64,000 nt of DNA, taken from assembly GCF_038051925.1 (NCBI RefSeq), contig NZ_CP150634.1, positions 2,170,001 to 2,234,000 of the forward strand, read 5' to 3'. The stretch comes from Methylotuvimicrobium sp. KM2. Its GTDB lineage: Bacteria; Pseudomonadota; Gammaproteobacteria; Methylococcales; Methylomonadaceae. Below, piece after piece: positions 37,689 through 47,390 of the stretch. The notes beneath the pieces were generated by a model that ran no database searches, had not been told where the DNA came from, and was given only the letters and a program-made list of their open reading frames with translations. Every line of letters starts with the position of its first letter. Within the stretch, counting starts at the first letter, position 1. A program made the position numbers and the translations under genes.

Positions 37689-38167
37689 CAGGGCGCCTCT
37701 CTATTCAACAAGACCGAAAGCCCATGCAATGTAAAACGCAGGCTCATGATGCCGAAGCCGAATGGAATGACCAGTTGGCAAATCCAGGCGGGAACCGAGG
37801 CGAATGCCATAGTCGCATATTGATAGTCCATCAACGTCAATCGCGCGCCTTGCCAAGCCAACAGAGCGCAAATGATAGCGGTAAACCAGTGGCTGAGGAG
37901 TAGAGAGGGTATTTTTAGAAAGCGAGGAAGGAATTTGCTAAGGACATCGATACTGATATGGTTATTATCGCGGGTTGCGGCCATTGCCCCGAGCAGCGCG
38001 ATCCATAGCACCAGGATACGCAGCAGCGGGTCGGCCCAGTCCAAGCCGGAGCCCCAAACGTTTCGGAGAACGACCTGGCCGATGGCCAGCAGAATCATCG
38101 CGGCGAGTACCAACGCCAAAATGCCGTCTTCGAGACGCCTTAAACCTTTGAAGAGACGTTGGAGCAT
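37688..38167 (-). CDS. TRAP transporter small permease (DctQ type)
   Basis: This 159-residue protein has four membrane helices (about 15-40, 48-66, 90-115, 128-150), the usual DctQ size and layout. The conserved WADPLLRILVLWIALLGA segment precedes the ATRDNNHISID motif. It forms the membrane complex with DctM. It sits 4 bp downstream of the binding-protein gene and overlaps dctM by one base, so the four TRAP genes are one operon. Confidence 0.9.
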   Translation of the reverse strand: MLQRLFKGLRRLEDGILALVLAAMILLAIGQVVLRNVWGSGLDWADPLLRILVLWIALLGAMAATRDNNHISIDVLSKFLPRFLKIPSLLLSHWFTAIICALLAWQGARLTLMDYQYATMAFASVPAWICQLVIPFGFGIMSLRFTLHGLSVLLNREAP

Positions 38168-38171
38168 GGGT

Positions 38172-39176
38172 TTAACGGGCCGTACCCTGGCGAAAATCGT
38201 TCAGATGCCGTCTTAAGGTCTCGATGATCGATTGGCAGAGAACGCCTTCCCGCTCCATTTTGGATTTAGTATCTTCGAGCATCGCTTGCCAGTTTTTTCG
38301 ATCGTTTTCATCGGTTGCGACGAATTGAATGCCTTGGTTGCGTAAAACCCGGAGCGCTTCGGTATTGTCGCGGCGATTGATACTGTTGAATTCCTTATAA
38401 ACCGCGCCGATCACATCGCGAACGATTCGTTGATCGTCCGGCCTTAATCGCGAGAAGGCCCGTGCTTGAACGATCATCGTGCCGTACAAATAAGCCAGCG
38501 GTTCGTCGGTGACGTATTTGACGCGGGCGTGCCATTGCAGCGCAATCGCGCCCATCGGCGAACTGGCGACCGTATTGATCAATCCGGTTTGTAATGCGGT
38601 CATTACATCGGTAAGCGGCAGCGATATCGGCGATACGCCGATGGTTTGAAAGGCGCTCCGGCTGATGTAATCTCCTTCCGGAACCCATATCTTTTGGCCT
38701 TTCAGGTCTTCGACCCGCGACAACGGTTTGTCCGACATCAAATAAGCAAAACCGCCTTCGCTCAAGCCGAAGCTGATAAAGCCGTTTTGTTCGAGGCCTT
38801 TGATGATCAAATCGTCCATGCGCGAGCGCACATAATCGACTTCTTCGAAAGAACGGAAAATCAGCGGCAAGCTATACACCTGAGAATCCGGGAAAATTTC
38901 CTTCAGGCCGCCGCCGGGAAGAATGCCGCCTTGTAATTGATTGACATTGATTTTACGCATCACGCTGGCATCGTTGCCCATGATGCCGCCCGGATAAAAG
39001 CGAAAGGTGACACGGTCGTTCGTGCGCCGTTTGATTTCGTCGGCTGCCTCGCGCATTTTTTCCATCCAGATGGTTCCATCCGGCGAAGCGGTCGCGATCT
39101 TGAGCATTTGCGATAAGGCCGGCGACGAAAAAACCATTAGGCACGTTAAAAACAAGGGCGCGATTAAATGAGGCAT
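38172..39176 (-). CDS. TRAP transporter substrate-binding protein (DctP type)
   Basis: This 334-residue periplasmic binding protein delivers substrate to the DctQM permease. It has a signal peptide (about 1-22, ending ALS) and the family patterns ATASPDGTIWMEKMREAADE, RFYPGGIMGND, and a KIWVPEGDYISRSAFQTIGV region where the conserved Arg usually contacts a carboxylate. The hinge and GLINTVASSP region also match. The C-terminal segment ends with a cysteine-containing helix. It lies between the TatT-like lipoprotein gene and dctQ. Substrate cannot be named from the sequence. Confidence 0.9.
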   Translation of the reverse strand: MPHLIAPLFLTCLMVFSSPALSQMLKIATASPDGTIWMEKMREAADEIKRRTNDRVTFRFYPGGIMGNDASVMRKINVNQLQGGILPGGGLKEIFPDSQVYSLPLIFRSFEEVDYVRSRMDDLIIKGLEQNGFISFGLSEGGFAYLMSDKPLSRVEDLKGQKIWVPEGDYISRSAFQTIGVSPISLPLTDVMTALQTGLINTVASSPMGAIALQWHARVKYVTDEPLAYLYGTMIVQARAFSRLRPDDQRIVRDVIGAVYKEFNSINRRDNTEALRVLRNQGIQFVATDENDRKNWQAMLEDTKSKMEREGVLCQSIIETLRRHLNDFRQGTAR

Positions 39177-39179
39177 GGC

Positions 39180-40040
39180 TTACTCGTGGAAATAGCTGTC
39201 GGATTCGTCTAGTAATTGTTGGGCTTCTTGTTGCGCGATGGTATTGGAAAGGGACAGGCCCGGTACATTCGGATCGGTCTGTAGCACTTCGCGCAACAAA
39301 CGGTCGTGCATTTCACGGTCATATAGCATCCGAGCATAATTTCGTGCCAAGGCAACCTTGACGGCCAAATCGTTGCCGTTCGACAGTTTTATCGCGCGCT
39401 CGAAATGGCTTTTAGCGGTTTCCGGGTTGCCGCCCAAAGCCGGCGATAATTGCGAGCGGAGTAGTCCCAGATAGTAATGCGCCCGTCCGGAATCGAAAGA
39501 CTCGTCCAATTCCAGGATTCTTTCGAATAAGGATTCGATTTTCGGGCGGTCGGCAATCGCATTCCAATCGCGGCTGTGAGCTTGCAGCCAAGCCGCCCAA
39601 GCCAATCCGTAGGAATAGAGCTCATTCACGGCCGTGTGATCGGCATTTTGCAAAGCAGGCGCAAAAGCGTCATGTGCCAATTGGTCGATATGGCATAAGG
39701 ATGACCGTTTCAAACAAAGCGCTCGCTCGGCGTAATCGCGCGATTTTCGGGATAGCTTACGGGCCCGTGCAGGATCTTTAACCAACTCCGATGCATACAA
39801 GGCATAGAGTTTAGCGCCGGAAATCAGCAAGTCTGTATTTTCCGGTTGTTGTTCGATGAAGCCGTCGGTCATCAACAAATAAGCCGGCAAACCTTCGCGC
39901 ACGATCTCGATGTCGTTTTGATTGAGAATGGCATCGGACAAAGAATCGGAAAGGTTTTGCAGAGACGCGCTCACGCAGCCCATCAACAGCGCCGATAAAA
40001 CCGGCAATAAAATAAATCGGGTTAATTTTAGTTGGACCAC
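39180..40040 (-). CDS. TatT-family TRAP-associated lipoprotein
   Basis: This 286-residue protein starts with a lipoprotein signal peptide with lipobox LMGC (Cys22). It is otherwise helical, in tetratricopeptide-like repeats (for example LLISGAKLYALYASELV and HYYLGLLRSQL). This matches the TRAP-associated TatT proteins (TPATs), periplasmic trimeric partners of DctP known from spirochaetes and proteobacteria. The start codon appears to be GTG at 40040. It is the first gene of the four-gene operon. Presence of TatT is what distinguishes this system from ordinary TRAP carriers. Confidence 0.85.
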   Translation of the reverse strand: MVQLKLTRFILLPVLSALLMGCVSASLQNLSDSLSDAILNQNDIEIVREGLPAYLLMTDGFIEQQPENTDLLISGAKLYALYASELVKDPARARKLSRKSRDYAERALCLKRSSLCHIDQLAHDAFAPALQNADHTAVNELYSYGLAWAAWLQAHSRDWNAIADRPKIESLFERILELDESFDSGRAHYYLGLLRSQLSPALGGNPETAKSHFERAIKLSNGNDLAVKVALARNYARMLYDREMHDRLLREVLQTDPNVPGLSLSNTIAQQEAQQLLDESDSYFHE

Positions 40041-40161
40041 AGGATTTTTCCGATCGATTTGAGTTTAGGGCGGTCATTATACCTTTCCTAGTGGGTGACG
40101 GAATAACCGCCATGTAGTATTGGATTTAAATGTCGTGCTGGATTCTTGCTAAGTTTAGGTT

Positions 40162-40977
40162 TCATTTTTGACACCGTCTGCAAAAAACCGTGCTTCTATT
40201 GGCGATGCGTATTTCGGTGAGCGGCGTCAAGCAGGTGCGGCAGGGGGCTCCGGCTCTTCCGTAGACTTGCAATTGTTGTTTGAAATAACCCGGCTTTCCG
40301 GTTTCGTTGACGAAGTCTCTCAGCGTCGTGCCGCCTTGTTCGATGGCGCTGCTCAAAACCGTGCGGATACAGTCGGCGAGTGTTCGGTAACGGGCGAGCG
40401 ATATGAGACCGGCCGCGCGGGTCGGTTTGATGCCGGCCATGAACAAGGCTTCGTTGGCATAGATATTACCGACGCCGACCACGATATGGCTGTCCATGAT
40501 GAAGGATTTGACGGCAATGCTTCGGTTTTTCGACAAACGATAAAGATAATCGCCGTTAAAATCGGTTAGCAGGGGTTCGGGGCCGAGTTCTATCAACAAA
40601 GGATGCTCGGTAATCGCTTTGGAAGTCCACAGTACCGCGCCGAAGCGTCTCGGGTCGTTGAAACGCAGTATCGTCGTATCGGAAAACACCCAATCGACAT
40701 GATCGTGTTTCTTGATTTCTTGTTCGCGGTCGACGATACGCAGATTACCCGACATGCCCAAATGGATGATCAGCACGCCTTTTTCGGTGTGCAGCAATAA
40801 ATATTTCGCTCGCCGGTCGACCCGTTCGATGCGGAGTCCGTTCAAGAGTCGGTCTAACCGATCCGGCACCGGCCAGCGCAGGCGGCCTTGGCGCACTATC
40901 GTTTCTTGGATGATCCGGCCTTCGATATGAGGCTTGATGCCTCGGCGGGTGGTTTCGACTTCAGGTAATTCGGGCAT
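40162..40977 (-). CDS. mutM: Formamidopyrimidine-DNA glycosylase (Fpg/MutM)
   Basis: This 271-residue repair enzyme removes 8-oxoguanine and formamidopyrimidines and cuts the strand. The N-terminus PELPEVETTRRG supplies the catalytic Pro and Glu after Met removal, with Lys in RRAKYLL near residue 57. The helix-two-turn-helix region (VGVGNIYANEALF) and the C-terminal zinc finger (CRTC near residue 247, CRRC near 267) are intact. Length is normal. It stands alone on the minus strand between the TRAP operon and the GldG/GldF genes. Confidence 0.95.
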   Translation of the reverse strand: MPELPEVETTRRGIKPHIEGRIIQETIVRQGRLRWPVPDRLDRLLNGLRIERVDRRAKYLLLHTEKGVLIIHLGMSGNLRIVDREQEIKKHDHVDWVFSDTTILRFNDPRRFGAVLWTSKAITEHPLLIELGPEPLLTDFNGDYLYRLSKNRSIAVKSFIMDSHIVVGVGNIYANEALFMAGIKPTRAAGLISLARYRTLADCIRTVLSSAIEQGGTTLRDFVNETGKPGYFKQQLQVYGRAGAPCRTCLTPLTEIRIANRSTVFCRRCQK

Positions 40978-41021
40978 GATAAAGTTGGCGCGTCAAATTG
41001 AGTGGGGCGAACCGGCGGTTC

Positions 41022-42329
41022 TCAACGGCGCTTACGCCGGTACCAAATCAACCAGCCGGTTATCAACAATACTAACGGAATAATCAATAGAAAGCCGAAG
41101 CCCATCAGGGTGACCGATAACGGTGTCAATTGCAGATGCCGATCCGGAGCTGATTTGACAGGGATGGCGACATAGCGATCGTCGCGGAGCAGCCAGTTGA
41201 TCATTCTTAGGCCCAACTCAAGGTTGCCGACGTTGCCAAGGTAGGCATTGGCGAGAAAGTCCCCGTCGCCGACTAGAATAATGCGTTGTTCGGTCGTTTC
41301 ATTGATTTGGCGGGTCAAGGCGTAAGCCAGACTCAATGGACCTTTGTGTTCTTCGGAGTCGGTCCATGATTCATCGGAGCTTTTTATTAAGACCTCGATG
41401 TCGAATGGGCTTTTCTCACGGCTCTGCAGCGCCGCTGCGGCCGGAAATAGCGTCATCGTCTGTAGATTTTGCGTAACCGGGTGGCTCGGGTATTTGGGGA
41501 CTATCACGAAGCTCGGGTCGTTTATTCCGTAGAGCCCGGCGCTCATATCGGCGATCGTGCCGGGCAAGCGGTCGATGCCTAGATAGTCATCCAGACCGCC
41601 CGGAATCAGGCTGTCGGGATCGGCCAACCATAATAAATGGCCGCCTTGTTCCAGATAGTCATGCAAAATGCCGATTTCTCCCGGCAACAAGTCGACGCGC
41701 GGGCCGGCGATGACCAATAAGTCCGAATTATCCGGAATCGCCGGGATTTCGGCCAGGTTGAGCGTTTGTGCTTTGATGTTGCGTTGCGCCAGCTCTTCGC
41801 CGAAGCGGCTCAAGTCGAAATTGGCGCGCCCTTCGGGCGACTGTTCGCCGTGGCCGGTTAAAAAACTGATCCAACGAACATTCGCGCCGGTCAATTGTTG
41901 TAAGGCATTGGTGAATGTCGATTCTTCCAGAAAATTGATACGTTCGGTGCGTTCTTGATATTTGACAATGATAGCGCCCGAGGCGCCGATTTCCAGTTGC
42001 CGCGTTTTTTCCGGCGTCGAATCGGGGTCGATGAAGGTCAATTCGATATCGGGTTTGTGGAGCTTAAAGCGATCGATCAATTGCTTGATCTGGGATCTGA
42101 GTGCCGGATCTTTTTTTATATAAGCCGTCACGACGATTTTATCGGTCAACGAATTTAAGACATTTTGACTGACCGACGATAGGGTATTGCGCGATCCGGC
42201 GGTGATGTCAAAGTGGACCGGGCGCAGCGTGCTCAACCATGCCAAACCGAAAAGAACGCTAAGCCAAAGTGTGGTATGGAGCAGGTTTTTGATGCGCAGT
42301 TGCCGGTGAATATGGCGCGAAATTTTCAT
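41022..42329 (-). CDS. GldG-like ABC-transporter auxiliary protein
   Basis: This 435-residue protein has an N-terminal membrane helix (about 18-35) and a large extracytoplasmic domain of the GldG/ABC_transp_aux type (DLLVIAGPRVDLLPGEIGIL near residue 205; LLWLADPDS). A C-terminal membrane helix (about 408-428) and a basic tail follow. Such proteins work with an ABC-2 permease (GldF) and an ATPase (GldA); in Bacteroidetes they serve gliding, elsewhere their role is unclear. It overlaps gldF by 4 bp. No ATPase gene accompanies the pair here. Confidence 0.85.
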   Translation of the reverse strand: MKISRHIHRQLRIKNLLHTTLWLSVLFGLAWLSTLRPVHFDITAGSRNTLSSVSQNVLNSLTDKIVVTAYIKKDPALRSQIKQLIDRFKLHKPDIELTFIDPDSTPEKTRQLEIGASGAIIVKYQERTERINFLEESTFTNALQQLTGANVRWISFLTGHGEQSPEGRANFDLSRFGEELAQRNIKAQTLNLAEIPAIPDNSDLLVIAGPRVDLLPGEIGILHDYLEQGGHLLWLADPDSLIPGGLDDYLGIDRLPGTIADMSAGLYGINDPSFVIVPKYPSHPVTQNLQTMTLFPAAAALQSREKSPFDIEVLIKSSDESWTDSEEHKGPLSLAYALTRQINETTEQRIILVGDGDFLANAYLGNVGNLELGLRMINWLLRDDRYVAIPVKSAPDRHLQLTPLSVTLMGFGFLLIIPLVLLITGWLIWYRRKRR

Positions 42330-43078
42330 TTTTGCAGCCGGTCGTTATCGAGGTTACGAATGCTGAGGATCAGGAAAGTCGCGGTAAATAACGCGAAATA
42401 GATTAGGTCGACGGTGTTGATCAAGCCGCTTTGCAGGTTTTGAAAATGCCTTAGCAAGGATAGGTATTCGAATAGTTCGCTTTTATCGTCGCGAAGCCCG
42501 GTCGACCAGTCCACAATCCATAAGAGCATTAACAGCCCGAATGCGCCCGTCGCGGCAACGGTCGGATGTCCCGCGAGACACGACATGTATAGGCCGACCG
42601 AGCTGAAGGCGGCCAATAACAACAGCAATGCCAATATATTCGCAAACAGTTTACCGAAGTCGAGTGTGCCGCCGGCGAGCAGCGAAAGCGGCATTAGCGT
42701 GATCAACAAGAGCACGGTCAGCATTAAGCCTAAAATTCCCAGGTATTTACCGATGACGATTTCGGTGCTCGATACCGGCGCCGAAAGCAACAGGGCCAAG
42801 GTTTTATTGCGCCGTTCTTCGCAAATCAGGCGCATCGTCAACATCGGCGTTACCAGCATGAAGATAATCGCGGCATTGCCGTACAGCGGGGCGGCGATAA
42901 CATCGGTCAAGCCGGGCGCATTATCCAAGCCTTCGAGTTGAGGCTGGAGGATGATGAAGGTTTCGACTTGGGTGAGAAACAAGTAGGCTAGGATAAATTG
43001 TAAAATCGCCAGTATGGACCAGGCCAACGGCGATAAAAACAGGCTTTTGAATTCGCGTAAGGCTATTGCAGTAATCAT
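42326..43078 (-). CDS. ABC-2 type permease (GldF-like)
   Basis: The 250-residue protein starts at the ATG at 43078 (MITAIALREFKSLF); the frame is open 20 codons further. It has six membrane helices in the ABC-2 layout, with the family motif EERRNKTLALLLSAPVSSTE near residue 90. It should form a membrane complex with the GldG-like protein. Usually an ATPase gene lies just upstream; instead there is a 428-bp spacer with a 247-bp inverted-repeat element. The ATPase may be elsewhere or lost. Confidence 0.87.
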   Translation of the reverse strand: MITAIALREFKSLFLSPLAWSILAILQFILAYLFLTQVETFIILQPQLEGLDNAPGLTDVIAAPLYGNAAIIFMLVTPMLTMRLICEERRNKTLALLLSAPVSSTEIVIGKYLGILGLMLTVLLLITLMPLSLLAGGTLDFGKLFANILALLLLLAAFSSVGLYMSCLAGHPTVAATGAFGLLMLLWIVDWSTGLRDDKSELFEYLSLLRHFQNLQSGLINTVDLIYFALFTATFLILSIRNLDNDRLQK

Positions 43079-43200
43079 TATTGACAATGGTGTATTAGGC
43101 CGAAATTGAAATTCATGCGGACGACAGTGTAAGCGCAAACGTGTTCAGAGACAATTTTTAACGGGTGCTGATGCCGCACAATGTTTATAGTTTGTTTTTA

Positions 43201-43447
43201 TTACCATGAAGAGCATGAAGATAATGAAGGAAAGAGTATTGAGTGCTTTATGAACCGTCCAAATAACACAGATGAACTCAATAAATAAATTCAATGGAGT
43301 TACGCAGCGATTTCAAAACCAGTTAATGACTAAAAAATATCAAAACGATGGCGGGACTGGAGTGCGATGACACAGGCTGTTAATGGTTGGTCACTCAATT
43401 AAATTAATAACATTGTATCTTCAAGTCCTTCATGCTCTTCATGGTAA
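43201..43447. repeat. Inverted-repeat element with TTACCATGAAGAGCATGAAG ends
   Basis: The left end and the complement of the right end are identical over about 20 bp. Motifs resemble the type-5 elements (ATGAAG...CATGAAG), but the borders and interior differ. It lies in the spacer upstream of gldF where an ATPase gene would be expected; the spacer has no gene. Confidence 0.65.
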
Positions 43448-43506
43448 AAAATAAGTAACATTTTTTGGAATCAGCACCCTTTTTAACCCTATACCTGTGT
43501 CAGTCG

Positions 43507-44856
43507 CTACCGAATCACGGTTGCGATTCCGAATAACACCGGCAGAATGAATAGGCTGACCCATAAACCGCATCGGATCATTTGTTTTTGCGGAACTAAG
43601 CCGCTACCGAAAACTATCGCATTCGGAGGCGTCGCGACCGGAAGCAAGAAAGCACATGAAGTCGTCATGGCCACCACGATAGCGATCGATTGATTATCGA
43701 CTTGAGGCGCGATACCGATAAACAAAGGTATCAACAGTGCCGCGCTAGCCGTGTTACTGGCAACTTGGGTAAGTAGCATGGCGAACAGGATCATCAGCAT
43801 CAGACTGCCCAATACGGGCATCGCGGTAAAAGGGCCGTCGAGTCGTTCGGCGAGCCATGAGCCGGCGCCGCTAGAGGACAACATGAGACTGAGTGTAAGG
43901 CCTCCGCCGAATAGCAACAATACGCCCCAGTCGACATTGTTCTCAATATCTTTCCAATGAACTAAACGCAATCCGTGCATCAAAATCAGCGAGAATAGAG
44001 CTACCGAAGCATCGTAACCGCGGCCGATACCCAGCCATCGATTTAGCGGTGCTCCGAATGCCCAGAGTCCTACCGTCAGAAGAAATACCGTCAGCATTAA
44101 AGTATGAGATCGTGACCAAAGTATTTCGTGCTCCGGAGTTTCTATTTCGACCTGTAAATTTGGTCGAATCGCAATGCGTAAGGCCAATTCCATTAGCGGC
44201 ATCATGATTAATACGGTGGGCAGACCGAACAGCATCCATTGGCCGAAATCGATACCGACAATGGATGCCGCAATAGCGTTTGGCGGACTTCCGACAAGGG
44301 TTCCTATGCCTCCGATATTAGCTGAGAACGCTACTCCAAGCAGAATATAGAGGTAGGTCGAGCGGAATTCCTTAGGGTTTAAAGGCGATAGCAGGCCGAG
44401 CGCCAGCGGCAGCATCATCGCGGCGGTTGCGGTGTTGCTGATCCACATCGATAAGAGGGCGGTTAACCAGAATAGATAGCGCGATGCGATATCGACACGG
44501 CTACCCGCCTTTGCAATCACTGAGGCCGCAATCCAGCGATCAAGTCCTTGTTTCTGTAAGCCGCCAGCGAGAGCGAAGCTGCCGAGAAAAAGAAAAATGA
44601 CCGGGTCGGCAAATTGGCTGAGCGCTTCGTCAAAAGCCATTATGCCGCTCGCGGAGGCCAGCAAGGGGACTAATAGCGCGGTCACGCTTATATGGAGCGC
44701 CTCGCTGACCCATAACCAGGCGATAGTAACCAATATAGCAATACCGCTGCCGGCAAGGCCGATTTCGCTGCCCAACCAGTGATTCAGGCTCAAATAAAGA
44801 ACGGTTGCAATGGCAAGATTAATCGATCGTGACATATGCGGGGATTTTCGGCTCAC
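43507..44856 (-). CDS. DASS-family (SLC13) anion symporter
   Basis: This 449-residue inner-membrane carrier belongs to the divalent anion:Na+ symporter family, which takes up sulfate, phosphate, or C4-dicarboxylates with Na+. About 11 hydrophobic segments are present, with the two Na+/substrate loop motifs SNTATAAMMLPLALGLL (near residue 140) and SNTASAALLIPLF (near 370). A GTG at 44856 or the ATG at 44835 could be the start; neither has a strong ribosome site. Substrate cannot be decided. The gene is alone on its strand and followed upstream by a nest of repeats. Confidence 0.88.
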   Translation of the reverse strand: MSRKSPHMSRSINLAIATVLYLSLNHWLGSEIGLAGSGIAILVTIAWLWVSEALHISVTALLVPLLASASGIMAFDEALSQFADPVIFLFLGSFALAGGLQKQGLDRWIAASVIAKAGSRVDIASRYLFWLTALLSMWISNTATAAMMLPLALGLLSPLNPKEFRSTYLYILLGVAFSANIGGIGTLVGSPPNAIAASIVGIDFGQWMLFGLPTVLIMMPLMELALRIAIRPNLQVEIETPEHEILWSRSHTLMLTVFLLTVGLWAFGAPLNRWLGIGRGYDASVALFSLILMHGLRLVHWKDIENNVDWGVLLLFGGGLTLSLMLSSSGAGSWLAERLDGPFTAMPVLGSLMLMILFAMLLTQVASNTASAALLIPLFIGIAPQVDNQSIAIVVAMTTSCAFLLPVATPPNAIVFGSGLVPQKQMIRCGLWVSLFILPVLFGIATVIR

Positions 44857-44861
44857 GCTGT

Positions 44862-45265
44862 TTACCCATCGTAGATCAAAATTCGGCGCCGGGATGCCCT
44901 TCGGAGCGAGTTATTTAAACCGTTACCAACGTTTCGTTTTACCATAAGGGTTTCGCTGAAAATAACTTCCTGGAGTTATGAGCTTTGTCGAGGGTTCGTT
45001 AACTCGCCTGCCCTCAATAGTCACATCCCGTACCTTTTATTCGTAATTATTCAAACCCCCTATCGTTCCCACGCTCCAGCTCTCATCGTTATACATAAGT
45101 CGAAAAAAGCCAATAAAATCAACTCTGTTGCTATATGGCAACAGTGTTGATTTATAAGGGATTTTCATACTTGTGTATAAGAGAGCGCAGAGCATGGGAA
45201 CGAGAATAGCCGTGGGACTGAATACTCACTTTTATTCTTTGACGGTTTTTCTATCAATGGGAGTA
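44862..45265. repeat. Nest of at least four repeat types
   Basis: A type-2 left end (44862-44900) is followed by a degenerate type-1 element (roughly 44980-45265, ending CAATGGGAGTA). Within the latter is a CGTTCCCACGC/GAGCATGGGAACG repeat (45064-45202), and inside that a 92-bp element with TTATACA...TGTGTATAA ends (45089-45180). There is no gene in the spacer 44857-45394. Confidence 0.6.
45089..45180. repeat. 92-bp palindromic element with TTATACATAAGT-like ends
   Basis: The left end TTATACATAAGT and the complement of the right end TTATACACAAGT differ by one base. The centre is a near-perfect palindrome, AATCAACTCTGTTGC against GGCAACAGTGTTGATT. A partial relative (CATCGTTATACATAAAT) occurs at about 1533. 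Confidence 0.6.
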
Positions 45266-45394
45266 ATTTGTTAATGCGTTTCATTTATGGCTGCAACAAA
45301 ATGTAGTAAGTTTAGCTATCTAACGAACATAATTTGCAGATTGCTTGAATCTACATTAGATAAATAGATTAGTCTACACGGTTCATTCCCTTCA

Positions 45395-45919
45395 TTATTT
45401 TAGTACGATGGTTTCAACTCGATTGACAGTGTTGAGTGTGATTTTACCTTCCTGGGCTAGCCAACCGATGCTGCGCTGGATAATCTTTTCTTCTTCAGGA
45501 AGCTCCTTGAGTAATCTTGTAACGGAAGTTTCGCCATTTTTATCCAAGTATTGCCAAATGTTACCCGCTGTTAAACCGACGCGCTCACGTATGCTTATTT
45601 CCGGAGTTTCGGCAGCCTTTGCTAGAGAAGGGGTGCTTGTTTTTCTAGTGGATGCTCGGGTGGATCTGGTCTTTTTAGGCGTTACTTTTGAGGTTTTAGG
45701 TGTGACTGGTTGTTCTATTGTTGCTTTAGACTCTTCGACGTTTTGAGCCTTTTTTGGGGTTGGCAAAGTAGAGCTTGTTTTCTTCGGTGTTTCTTTAACC
45801 GCTTCGGGTGCTACGGTCTTTTCAGTCTTGGATTTGGTTTTTTCAGTGGTGGTGTTAAATTTTTTCATAATGATATAAACAATAAAAAGTAAAAAAATTA
45901 GAATCGACCATTCAAGCAT
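45395..45919 (-). CDS. Membrane-anchored winged-helix (DUF2582-like) protein with Lys/Thr-rich linker
   Basis: This 174-residue protein has three parts: an N-terminal membrane helix (residues 2-19), a long low-complexity linker rich in Lys, Thr, Ser and Pro (about 25-100, histone-tail-like), and a C-terminal winged-helix domain. The domain (IRERVGLTAGNIWQYLDKNG and IQRSIGWLAQEGKI) matches the DUF2582 family. The combination suggests a DNA- or RNA-binding domain held near the inner membrane. Free DUF2582 proteins are usually only 70-100 residues, so the anchor and linker are additions. Function is unknown. Confidence 0.75.
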   Translation of the reverse strand: MLEWSILIFLLFIVYIIMKKFNTTTEKTKSKTEKTVAPEAVKETPKKTSSTLPTPKKAQNVEESKATIEQPVTPKTSKVTPKKTRSTRASTRKTSTPSLAKAAETPEISIRERVGLTAGNIWQYLDKNGETSVTRLLKELPEEEKIIQRSIGWLAQEGKITLNTVNRVETIVLK

Positions 45920-47390
45920 ATAAGCATTCCTTTCTATAGATCGATTTTACTCGAACTTCAAAAAATAAGTAAAAACGAATAAGAGATATAAACTCTTCGT
46001 GGATCAAATTTTGGAATTAGTCAAAAATTATCAATTAACTCAGATTTAACAAATGCAGTGCTATTAAAGATAAATTTATATATAAATCAATATTATACAA
46101 TTTAAAGATATTAAGGCTGGGTTAAGGTTGTTGGTAGTGATTTACGGTTAAATTAACGAAGGTTATAGATCGTACCTATAAATTATGGAAATTATGTGCT
46201 TAGAAAAAGTGGAATATCGCAGGAGTTAAAATTCGCCTAAGACTCTTGCTTCTTTATGTAAAAATGCCGAAACTTGAAACGAGATGAATAGTTACTTATC
46301 GCACATCAAATTTCGGCGCTTCAGTATCATTCCCCTTCGGAAGAAGGGATAAAAAACCGAAATTTGATAGGCGAGCACAAAAAAATCACAAAGAATTGAA
46401 AAAATAAAAAGCCTTTAAATAAAGCAAACATTCAGTCCTCTCTTTGAAAAAGAGGGGCTAGGGGAGATTGTCTAAATAAATCCCCCCTCAATCCCCCTTT
46501 TTCAAAGCATAAGTATCTACACAAGTTTTATATCATAAATACAATGCGTTACAAGCTGGCCTAGCATCCTCTCCTGTTGAAGAGGGTTGCGGTGGTGAGA
46601 GTAAAAACAATCACTTATATTCCCCTCATCCCAACCTTCTCCCGCAAAGAAAAAGGTGCAAGTACTTGTGTAGGTACCTATGTTTTCAAAGAGGGAGGCC
46701 AACAATTACGAATGAATTGCGGTAATTTGCCACGAGTCTGAATACTTACATTTTAACTAATGAGGCCTCGATACCATTGATTGTCGCTTAACACACTCTC
46801 GGCCTTCCCTCACCTAACGCTAGGTGAGGGAAGGCCATTGACTTTCAATACCCACTGATTTTTTAAACAGTACGCTCCCAGGTGTTCGATAACATCTGTT
46901 CAGCACCTTTACCGGTAGTTGTGTATAACGGCGAGCGCTGGGGCGTAAGAATGATAGGGGTGTGAATAATTACCTCAAAAAAGCGTTCTCTTCCGGCCAT
47001 TTATAAACCGAAACCGAAAAAAGTCAAATCGGATAAGGAGCGGGCATGAAATAAGTTCCCCACCCGACACTGCGGTTTTACCCGAATTTTAGTGAAATTA
47101 TGCCGTTGTTTGTGCAACGATGAAGACCGAGAAAAAGTATTGTCGGTTGCAAAAGTTAAAAAATATAATCCTAAGTATTTGGAAATACGCAAAGCTTTTT
47201 ACTTTCTCCTAAAGCTATCAATAGCCTAAACATAAAATCACAAATTCCACTCTGTGTGTTCAATTTAACTTCTCTGTTCCGAACCGCGTGTCAAAAATTA
47301 GGCTCTTTATCGGCTTAGACTTGTTATCATAATGTCATCTTACAATATTATAATCCGCTTATACTTTAAGCTTAATTTTCAAGGTAGCCC
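45920..47390. other. Long AT-rich spacer without a recognisable gene
   Basis: About 1.47 kb. Short frames exist, but none has credible composition or a ribosome site. It holds a possible type-2 relic (46300-46370) and stretches of AGGGGGAT-like simple sequence (46440-46510). A perfect hairpin lies at 46801-46836. A TATAAT box (47349-47354) lies 36 bp before the V-ATPase operon. Confidence 0.5.
46801..46836. repeat. Perfect 16-bp inverted repeat
   Basis: GGCCTTCCCTCACCTA, ACGC loop, then the exact complement. No T-run follows, so it is not an obvious terminator. Confidence 0.8.
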
